Assembly: GCA_964629505.1 (NCBI GenBank)
Contig: CAZVQR010000027.1
Span: forward strand, 1 to 9,117
DNA: 9,117 nt
Reading direction: 5' to 3'
From: 2-02-FULL-44-35 sp964629505
GTDB lineage: Bacteria; Patescibacteriota; Minisyncoccia; Phycocordibacterales; DSPV01
Below, one piece after another: positions 4,590 through 9,117 of this stretch (the first letter of the stretch is position 1; each line of letters begins with the position of its first letter). The notes under the pieces are model-generated. The model was not told the origin of the DNA and ran no database searches. It was given only the letters and a program-made list of their open reading frames with translations. The position numbers and the translations under genes were made by a program.

Positions 4590-6288
4590 TCGCCATCCGA
4601 CCCGGATAAAAATTCTTTTTCTGGCCATTTTATTATTCGCCGGCATTTTAGTTAGCCGACTCTATTTCCTCCAAGTCGTCGAGGGAGTGACTTACCGCGC
4701 CGAAGCGGAAGCGCAATACCTCGGCAGTCAGCGTGCTGATTTTAACCGCGGCGCGATTTATTTTGAAACCAAAGACGGCACCCTGGTTTCCACCGCGACC
4801 ATGAAAAGCGGTTATACTTTGGCCATTCATCCAAACTTAATTGCCGACGCTACTACCACTTTTGAAAAAATCAACGCCGTCTTGCCTATCACTCCAGACG
4901 ACTTTTTCACCAAAGCCAAAAAACCAAGCAATTGGGAAGAAATCAAAAAATATTTAAGCCCAGAAACTGGCGAAAAATTGCTGGCGCTAAAAATTCCGGG
5001 TGTAGAAACAGTATCAACCAATTGGCGTTTCTATCCGGCTGGAAAATTAGCCGCCAATATTTTGGGCTTAGTCGGTTATCAAGGCGACACGCTCGCCGGC
5101 CGCTACGGTTTGGAAAGTTATTATGAAGATGTTTTGAAGCGAGATGAATCCGGTCTCTACCAAAATATTTTCGCCGAAATTTTTTCGGGTCTGGAAAAAA
5201 CCCTCGTTAAAAAATCCAGCTTGGAGGGAAATATCATTACGACCATTGAACCAACAGTGGAAAATTTCTTGGAAAAGAAACTTGCCGCCTTGAATGAAGA
5301 ATGGCAACCGGCGGAAGCGGGCGGCATTATCATTAATCCGAAAACCGGCGCTCTTTACGCCATGGCTAATTTGCCGACTTTCGACCCTAATAATTTCAGC
5401 GCCGAGGGTAATGTGAAATTTTTTTCCAATCCGTTAGTAGAAAATGTTTATGAAATGGGTTCCATCATCAAACCTTTAACCGTCGCCGCCGGTTTGGACG
5501 CCGGCGTTATCACTGCTACTACCACTTACAACGATGCCGGTTTCCTAGAATTGAACGGCCGGAAAATTTCAAACTTTGATAAAAAAGCGCGGGGGATTGT
5601 AAATATGCAGGAGGTCTTAAATCAATCGCTCAACACTGGCGCCACTTTCATCATGCAAAAACTCGGCCGCGCCGCTTTCTCCCAATATTTGTGGAATTTC
5701 GGCATCGGCGAAGAAACCGGCATTGACTTGCCAAACGAATCGCCAGGCTTGGCGGAAAATCTTAAAAGTTCTCGCGACTTGGAACATGCCACCGCTTCTT
5801 TTGGCCAAGGCATCGCCTTAACGCCGATTATGACCGCGCGCGCGCTTTCAACCTTGGCCAACGGTGGGTTTTTAATAACGCCTCAGCTGGTTAAAAAAAT
5901 AGAATACACCGCCGGTTTTTCCAAAAATATTACTGGCGATAACGGCCAAAGAGTTATCAAAAAAGAAACTTCGGAGGAAATCACTAGAATGCTGGTGGAG
6001 GTGGTGGATAAAGCGCTCTTGAACGGCGCGGTCAAGCAGAAACACTTCAGCATCGCCGCTAAAACCGGCACCGCTCAAATTGCCAATCCGGCCGGCGGCG
6101 GTTATTTTGAAGACCAATTTCTTCATTCATTTTTCGGCTATTTTCCGGCCTACGAACCGAAATTTTTGGTTTTTCTTTACCTCTACAAACCAGTGGGCGC
6201 AAATTATGCCGCCCAAACTCTCACCCGGCCGTTTATTGACATCGTCAAATTTCTGCTCAATTATTACAACATCCCGCCGGACCGATAG
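4576..6288 (+). CDS. ftsI: FtsI/PBP3-like septal peptidoglycan transpeptidase (class B PBP)
   Basis: A 570-residue class B penicillin-binding protein, second of two in the window. A transmembrane helix at about 11-32 is followed by the pedestal domain: FNRGAIYF near 56-63, a head region of normal size (about 75-160) and NILGLVGYQG near 161-170. The transpeptidase domain runs from about 245 to the end. Its motifs are SIIK at 296-299 (Ser296 nucleophile), SLN at 351-353 and KTGT at 496-499; all three are intact. The family block RGxIyDRNG is changed to RGAIYFETKDG, losing the Asp-Arg-Asn. No C-terminal PASTA repeats are present. The position after ftsL and before murF identifies it as the division-specific enzyme rather than PBP2, whose gene is at 487-2175. 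The ATG at 4576 lies inside ftsL; the stop TAG overlaps a TAGCTT repeat. Confidence 0.92.
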   Translation: MKSNSRHPTRIKILFLAILLFAGILVSRLYFLQVVEGVTYRAEAEAQYLGSQRADFNRGAIYFETKDGTLVSTATMKSGYTLAIHPNLIADATTTFEKINAVLPITPDDFFTKAKKPSNWEEIKKYLSPETGEKLLALKIPGVETVSTNWRFYPAGKLAANILGLVGYQGDTLAGRYGLESYYEDVLKRDESGLYQNIFAEIFSGLEKTLVKKSSLEGNIITTIEPTVENFLEKKLAALNEEWQPAEAGGIIINPKTGALYAMANLPTFDPNNFSAEGNVKFFSNPLVENVYEMGSIIKPLTVAAGLDAGVITATTTYNDAGFLELNGRKISNFDKKARGIVNMQEVLNQSLNTGATFIMQKLGRAAFSQYLWNFGIGEETGIDLPNESPGLAENLKSSRDLEHATASFGQGIALTPIMTARALSTLANGGFLITPQLVKKIEYTAGFSKNITGDNGQRVIKKETSEEITRMLVEVVDKALLNGAVKQKHFSIAAKTGTAQIANPAGGGYFEDQFLHSFFGYFPAYEPKFLVFLYLYKPVGANYAAQTLTRPFIDIVKFLLNYYNIPPDR

Positions 6289-6316
6289 CTTTTAGCTTCG
6301 CTAGCTTCATTAGCTT
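6286..6316 (+). repeat. Four spaced copies of TAGCTT between ftsI and murF
   Basis: TAGCTT occurs at 6286-6291, 6293-6298, 6302-6307 and 6311-6316, spaced 7, 9 and 9 bp, filling the whole gap between the genes. The first copy supplies the ftsI stop codon and the last ends 4 bp before the murF ATG. It may be slipped-strand expansion, or a spacer that sets the ftsI-murF distance; nothing else is visible there. Confidence 0.7.
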
Positions 6317-6320
6317 GAAA

Positions 6321-7631
6321 ATGAAATCTATTTTAAAAAAAATAATTGTGGGAATCCTGACGCTGGAGGCAAGAATAGCGCTGGCGCGGTTTAAACCGAA
6401 AATTGTGGCGATAACGGGCAGTGTCGGCAAAACCTCCGCCAAAGACGCGATTGCCGCTGTCTTGGCTATCAAGTTTTCTACCAGAAAAAGCGAAAAAAGT
6501 TTTAACAGCGAAATCGGCGCGCCGCTGACCATTCTCGGCCTACCCAACGGCTGGAACAATCCCATGGCTTGGTTGGTAATTATGGTCAGCGGCGCGCTTG
6601 GCTTGTTTCGGAAAAAATATCCAAATTGGTTGGTTTTGGAAATCGGCGCCGACCGGCCCGGCGACATCAAAAAATTAGCTGATTGGCTCAAGCCGGATGT
6701 GGTGGTAATCACTCGCTTCGCCAAAGTACCGGTTCACGTGGAATTCTTCGCTTCGCCTCGCCAAGTGATTGAAGAAAAGATGAATTTGGTTCGAGCTCTA
6801 AAAGAAGACGGTGTTTTGATTTTGAACGGCGATGACGATGACATTTTGGAAGCCAAAGATGAAGTTCGTCGCCGAACAATTCTTTATGGTTTCAGCTCAA
6901 CTACTTTAGTCAGAGCGCTAAATGAAAAAATAATTTATGACGCCGAAACACCGGTGGGCATGACATTTGAAATTAATGTATCAATTTATCCAATTCAAAA
7001 TTCCGAAAAAACTTCTCTGAGCGTAAAAATTACAAACGTCTTAGGTCGGCAAACAATTTACGCCGCCTTGGCGGCACTGGCTGTTGCTCATTCACAAAAT
7101 ATTGATTTATCGAAAGCAGCTAAAATGATGGAAAATCTGACAATGCCGCCAGGCCGGATGAAAATTTTGAAAGGCATTAAAAACTCACTAATCATTGACG
7201 ACAGTTATAATTCCTCGCCGGTAGCATTAGAAAAAGCTTTGCTTACTTTAAAAAATTTGGAAAAAATTGGTCGGAAAATCGCCGTGCTTGGCGATATGTT
7301 GGAACTAGGCAAGTACTCGGCTGACGAGCATATAAAAGCTGGCGCGCTGGCTGGCGATTTCGTTGATTTATTGGTAACAGTTGGCAAGCACGCCGAGGGT
7401 TTTGCTATGGGCGCTGAAACAGCTGGCCTGGCACCAGAAAAAATAATTAGATTTGAAAATTCCCACGAGGCGGGAAAGTATCTTGATTCCACCATCACCG
7501 CCAACGACATTATTTTAATCAAGGGCTCGCAAGGCATAAGAATGGAACGGGCGGTGGAAGAAATCATGGCCGAACCGGAAAACAAAGAAAAACTTTTGGT
7601 GCGGCAAGATGAAGAGTGGCAGAAAAGATAA
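6321..7631 (+). CDS. murF: MurF-like ligase, UDP-MurNAc-tripeptide:D-Ala-D-Ala ligase, lacking the N-terminal domain
   Basis: A 436-residue Mur ligase; MurF adds the D-Ala-D-Ala dipeptide to UDP-MurNAc-tripeptide in the cytoplasm using ATP. The ATP-binding central domain has the P-loop TGSVGKTSAKD at 32-42, the acidic block VLEIGADRPGDI at 105-116, and NGDDDD at 169-174. The C-terminal domain carries DDSYNSSP (293-300, the MurF form of the family motif), AVLGDMLELG (321-330) and KGSQGIRMER (401-410). In E. coli MurF the P-loop lies near residue 107. Here only about 31 residues precede it, with a hydrophobic or amphipathic start (ILKKIIVGILTLEARIALARF), so the uridine-binding N-terminal domain is absent. 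I recall the same short form in other Patescibacteria annotated as MurF. The ATG at 6321 is preferred to TTG at 6315. A more distant Mur-family role cannot be excluded. Confidence 0.82.
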   Translation: MKSILKKIIVGILTLEARIALARFKPKIVAITGSVGKTSAKDAIAAVLAIKFSTRKSEKSFNSEIGAPLTILGLPNGWNNPMAWLVIMVSGALGLFRKKYPNWLVLEIGADRPGDIKKLADWLKPDVVVITRFAKVPVHVEFFASPRQVIEEKMNLVRALKEDGVLILNGDDDDILEAKDEVRRRTILYGFSSTTLVRALNEKIIYDAETPVGMTFEINVSIYPIQNSEKTSLSVKITNVLGRQTIYAALAALAVAHSQNIDLSKAAKMMENLTMPPGRMKILKGIKNSLIIDDSYNSSPVALEKALLTLKNLEKIGRKIAVLGDMLELGKYSADEHIKAGALAGDFVDLLVTVGKHAEGFAMGAETAGLAPEKIIRFENSHEAGKYLDSTITANDIILIKGSQGIRMERAVEEIMAEPENKEKLLVRQDEEWQKR

Positions 7632-7656
7632 GTAAATGAAGCCGAAGTAGCAAAAT

Positions 7657-7684
7657 TTGGTTTTTTACAACTTTCTGCTATCAT
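7657..7684 (+). promoter_or_regulatory. Candidate promoter for tRNA-Val (TTGGTT-N16-TATCAT)
   Basis: TATCAT (7679-7684, 5 of 6 to consensus) lies 16 bp after TTGGTT (7657-7662, 3 of 6). The expected transcription start near 7691 is a few bases before the mature tRNA 5' end at 7695. This 63 bp gap after murF has no other visible function. Confidence 0.45.
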
Positions 7685-7694
7685 AAAATTTAGC

Positions 7695-7767
7695 GGGCGG
7701 TTAGCTCAGTTGGTAGAGCGCGTCGTTGACGTCGATGAGGTCAGAGGTTCGAATCCTCTACCGCCCA
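7695..7767 (+). tRNA. tRNA-Val (anticodon GAC)
   Basis: A complete cloverleaf can be drawn by hand. The acceptor stem GGGCGGT (7695-7701) pairs with ACCGCCC (7760-7766), with discriminator A at 7767. The D arm is GCTC/GAGC (7704-7707, 7716-7719). The anticodon stem CGTCG/CGATG (7721-7725, 7733-7737, one G-U pair) holds loop TTGACGT, with anticodon GAC at 7728-7730 reading GUC and GUU. The five-base variable loop is followed by the T arm AGAGG/CCTCT with loop TTCGAAT. CCA is not encoded, so a CCA-adding enzyme is needed. A TTTTT run starts at 7768 and may end transcription. The convergent flavoprotein gene stops 10 bp away. Confidence 0.97.
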
Positions 7768-7777
7768 TTTTTCTGTT

Positions 7778-8698
7778 TTACTTCGCGTTTAGAAAAAGAT
7801 AAATGTCTTCCAGTGCTTTGACGGCGTCGCCGGCAGCGATGTTGTTTTGTTGATATAAACCGTCGGCGCAATCGCCGGCCGCCCAAATACCGGAAAGAGA
7901 AGCGCGTTGGGTTCTCGGGTCAGCGACAATCCGTCCGCCATTATCCAATTCAACCAAGCCATTCACCAAATTAGTTGCCGATATCATGCCGATTTCCACA
8001 AAAATTCCGCCGACTGGCAACTCTACTTTTTTGCCATTAGTCTCTTGGTAAATTATCGCTTTTACGAATTTGTCGCCTTTGATTTCCAAGATTTTTACGC
8101 TCGCCAGCGCTTTCATTTTTTGATTTTTTAAAACTTTTTCCACAGTTACTGGATCAGCGCGAAACTTGTCCATCAGCTCCAGCAAAGTCACCGACGGACA
8201 ATAAGCCAGCAGTTGGCTAGCGGTCTCAAAACCGGCATTGCCACCGCCGATGACGGCGACATCTTGACCAGAAAACATTGGTCCGTCGCAAGAGGCGCAA
8301 TAAGTGATGCCTTTATTTTCAAATTCAGCAGCGCCGGGTGCGTTTAATTTTCGTCGGCTACTGCCGGTGGTTATCAGAATTGTCTTCGCTTCATATTTTC
8401 CTTTATCGGTTTTTACAACAAAATTATTATTTAATTTCTCAACTTTTTCTGCCAACTCGCCAACTTTAATATCCACTACATCTTCAGCGTAAGCCTCTAA
8501 ATGTTTTTTTAAATTATCCGCTAGCTGGGCGCCGGAAAGGGAAACGGTGCCTACCCAATTTTGGATGTCGTCAGAGACCACGCTTTGGCCACCGAAATCC
8601 TTAGTAATAAAAATTGTTTTAATTCGCTTGCGCGACGCATACACGCCAGCGGCCACCGCCGCCGGCCCCCCGCCGATGATTGCTAAGTCATATAACAT
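7778..8698 (-). CDS. Thioredoxin-reductase/AhpF-like FAD-dependent disulfide reductase
   Basis: A 306-residue two-domain flavoprotein with the TrxB fold, which passes electrons from a nicotinamide cofactor through FAD and a redox disulfide to a thioredoxin-like or peroxiredoxin partner. Features in order: the FAD dinucleotide-binding motif GGGPAA (9-14); GGQ (36-38); QNWVGT (46-51); ITTGSSRRKL (109-118); the redox CASC at 134-137 in the block YCASCDGP; the second dinucleotide motif GGGNAGFE (151-158); and the FAD-binding IWAAGDCAD (271-279). The NADPH-type HRR block of classical TrxB is absent. Instead GGGNAGFE and VTLLELMDKFRAD resemble the C-terminal part of AhpF, which prefers NADH, but the AhpF N-terminal thioredoxin-fold domains are missing. 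I therefore leave the symbol empty, although trxB is the likely automatic name. The start codon is at 8696-8698. No partner gene is in the window. Confidence 0.88.
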   Translation of the reverse strand: MLYDLAIIGGGPAAVAAGVYASRKRIKTIFITKDFGGQSVVSDDIQNWVGTVSLSGAQLADNLKKHLEAYAEDVVDIKVGELAEKVEKLNNNFVVKTDKGKYEAKTILITTGSSRRKLNAPGAAEFENKGITYCASCDGPMFSGQDVAVIGGGNAGFETASQLLAYCPSVTLLELMDKFRADPVTVEKVLKNQKMKALASVKILEIKGDKFVKAIIYQETNGKKVELPVGGIFVEIGMISATNLVNGLVELDNGGRIVADPRTQRASLSGIWAAGDCADGLYQQNNIAAGDAVKALEDIYLFLNAK

Positions 8699-8704
8699 AC
8701 GAAT

Positions 8705-8733
8705 AGTTTAACATACTAAAATTTCTTACTCAA
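8705..8733 (-). promoter_or_regulatory. Candidate promoter of the flavoprotein gene (TTGAGT-N17-TAAACT)
   Basis: On the minus strand, TTGAGT (8733-8728) is followed after 17 bp by TAAACT (8710-8705). The -10 ends only 6 bases before the ATG, so the message would start at or next to the start codon, i.e. leaderless. Both hexamers match 4 of 6. The arrangement resembles the greA promoter and supports leaderless starts in this genome. Confidence 0.4.
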
Positions 8734-8754
8734 AAAACAAGGCGGAGAATTTAA

Positions 8755-8850
8755 TCTCCCTTGTAAAGGGAGTGCCCCGCCAACGGCGGGGGAGGGATTT
8801 AAAATCCCCCGTCTTCCGCTTCGCTCCAGTCACCCCCTTTCCAAGGGGGA
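8755..8850. repeat. GC-rich MITE-like or REP-like element with terminal inverted repeats
   Basis: The 20 bases at 8755-8774 match the reverse complement of 8831-8850 at 17 of 20 positions. Each end is also a hairpin by itself: CTCCCTT/AAGGGAG (8756-8772) and CCCCCTT/AAGGGGG (8833-8849). Between them are CCCCGCC/GGCGGGG (8775-8791) and GGGATTT/AAATCCC (8794-8808), then a spacer with CCGCTTCGCTCC. No ORF is inside. ATTTA at 8749-8753 and 8850-8854 could be a target duplication, but one copy overlaps the repeat. Similar elements are common between genes in CPR and other genomes (memory, not a search). It lies about 57 bp upstream of the flavoprotein start. Confidence 0.65.
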
Positions 8851-8874
8851 TTTACAGCTTAATCAAGAGATTTT

Positions 8875-8902
8875 TTGACATACACTAACTCATTGCTATC
8901 GC
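8875..8902 (+). promoter_or_regulatory. Candidate promoter with perfect -35 (TTGACA-N16-TATCGC, extended -10)
   Basis: TTGACA (8875-8880) is a perfect -35. TATCGC (8897-8902) is a weak -10 but is preceded by TGC, giving an extended -10 form. Transcription toward the right edge would start near 8909. No gene follows inside the window; the target is presumably beyond 9117. A 10 bp dyad overlaps this promoter. Confidence 0.45.
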
Positions 8903-8916
8903 ACAAAGTTAGTGTA
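8881..8916. repeat. Perfect 10 bp dyad straddling the candidate promoter
   Basis: TACACTAACT (8881-8890) and AGTTAGTGTA (8907-8916) are exact inverse complements separated by 16 bp. The left arm directly follows the -35, and the right arm covers the expected transcription start, with centres 26 bp apart. This suits a paired repressor half-site. It could instead form a hairpin in a longer RNA coming from upstream. Confidence 0.65.
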
Positions 8917-9117
8917 GGTGAAAAAACCGCTAAACAAAGCCGTATTTTGGCATTACGCCAAAGAAAATTTTTAACCATAAAGCGTAAAACTTGGAGGCTT
9001 CGCCTCGCCGAAAACTTAGAGCGAGGCAACTTCTCGGAGAAAGACGGCGAGGATTTTAACTTTAAGCGAAACCCTCGCCTTTGAGGATAGCCCGCAGGCG
9101 AGCTTGCTTGGTACGAC
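8917..9117 (+). other. Non-coding stretch with repeated complementary GCGAGG/CCTCGC segments, possible structured leader
   Basis: No convincing gene is seen. A small hairpin, TTTGGC/GCCAAA, is at 8946-8962. GAGGC (8994-8998) can pair with GCCTC (9002-9006). GCCTCGC (9002-9008) can also pair with GCGAGGC (9021-9027). GGCGAGG (9046-9052) can pair with CCTCGCC (9073-9079), which can also pair with GGCGAG (9097-9102). The arms compete with each other, as in an attenuator or riboswitch, or the motif may just be a repeated intergenic sequence. Transcription would come from the promoter at 8875-8902. I do not recognise a known RNA family, and the sequence is cut by the window edge. Confidence 0.35.

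Noticed and set aside
6236..6267. TTGACA inside the end of ftsI as an internal murF promoter
   Set aside because: No good -10 box is found at 16-18 bp; the hexamer encodes conserved-looking residues near the FtsI C-terminus and is likely chance.
6257..6724. 155-codon minus-strand frame over the start of murF
   Set aside because: It lies opposite a well-supported gene with clear Mur ligase motifs and spans the ftsI-murF junction; it is a shadow of murF codon usage.
7205..7684. 159-codon minus-strand frame over the end of murF
   Set aside because: Serine-rich product with no motifs, antisense to conserved murF blocks such as DDSYNSSP; a shadow frame.
8755..8850. CRISPR array
   Set aside because: The palindromic units differ from each other and there are no equal-length spacers or repeated identical units.
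8863..8876. AATC-AAGA-GATT followed by T-run as a terminator
   Set aside because: A four-pair AT-rich stem is too weak, and the T-run is part of the following TTGACA box region.
8875..9084. 69-codon frame starting with TTG, rich in Lys and Arg
   Set aside because: The TTG start is the -35 box itself, the frame crosses a perfect dyad and several hairpins, there is no ATG or Shine-Dalgarno, and the product shows no domain-like pattern.

Overview
The window looks like a chromosomal piece of a small-genome bacterium, most likely a member of the Candidate Phyla Radiation (Patescibacteria, perhaps a Parcubacteria lineage). This is inference. It rests on compact cell-wall proteins (a short MreD-like protein, a PBP2 with a much reduced head region, a MurF-like ligase without its N-terminal substrate domain), overlapping genes with almost no Shine-Dalgarno sequences, a tRNA without encoded CCA, and the overall look of the proteins. 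TGA, TAG and TAA all serve as stops, so the standard bacterial code fits.

Layout. Bases 1-2175 are the end of an elongasome operon: the 3' end of mreC, a short mreD-like gene and mrdA (PBP2), joined by 4 bp and 8 bp overlaps. A strong-looking promoter directly after mrdA drives greA (2217-2693) with almost no leader. The greA-mraZ gap (2694-2946) is the most interesting part. It holds three DnaA-box-like sites, a candidate promoter, a run of GTGG/TAGG repeats at about 10 bp spacing that look like MraZ operator boxes, a perfect inverted repeat, and a possible 53-residue small ORF that runs into mraZ. Bases 2947-7631 are a shortened division and cell-wall (dcw) operon: mraZ, rsmH, an ftsL-like gene, ftsI (PBP3-like) and murF. 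The usual mraY, murD, ftsW, murG, murC, ftsQ, ftsA and ftsZ do not follow. A tRNA-Val(GAC) comes next, then a convergent gene on the minus strand for a thioredoxin-reductase/AhpF-like flavoprotein.

The last ~420 bases (8699-9117) hold no gene I can support. They contain the flavoprotein promoter, a ~96 bp GC-rich element with imperfect terminal inverted repeats and several internal hairpins, a perfect TTGACA box followed by a 10 bp dyad, and a stretch with repeated complementary GCGAGG/CCTCGC segments that could form competing RNA helices.

How the genes fit together. MreC, MreD and PBP2 build the lateral wall. MurF makes the pentapeptide precursor, and FtsI cross-links it at the septum with FtsL as membrane scaffold partner. 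RsmH methylates 16S rRNA, and MraZ probably represses its own operon through the upstream repeats. The DnaA-like boxes beside the MraZ repeats suggest, but do not prove, that this division operon is tied to replication initiation.
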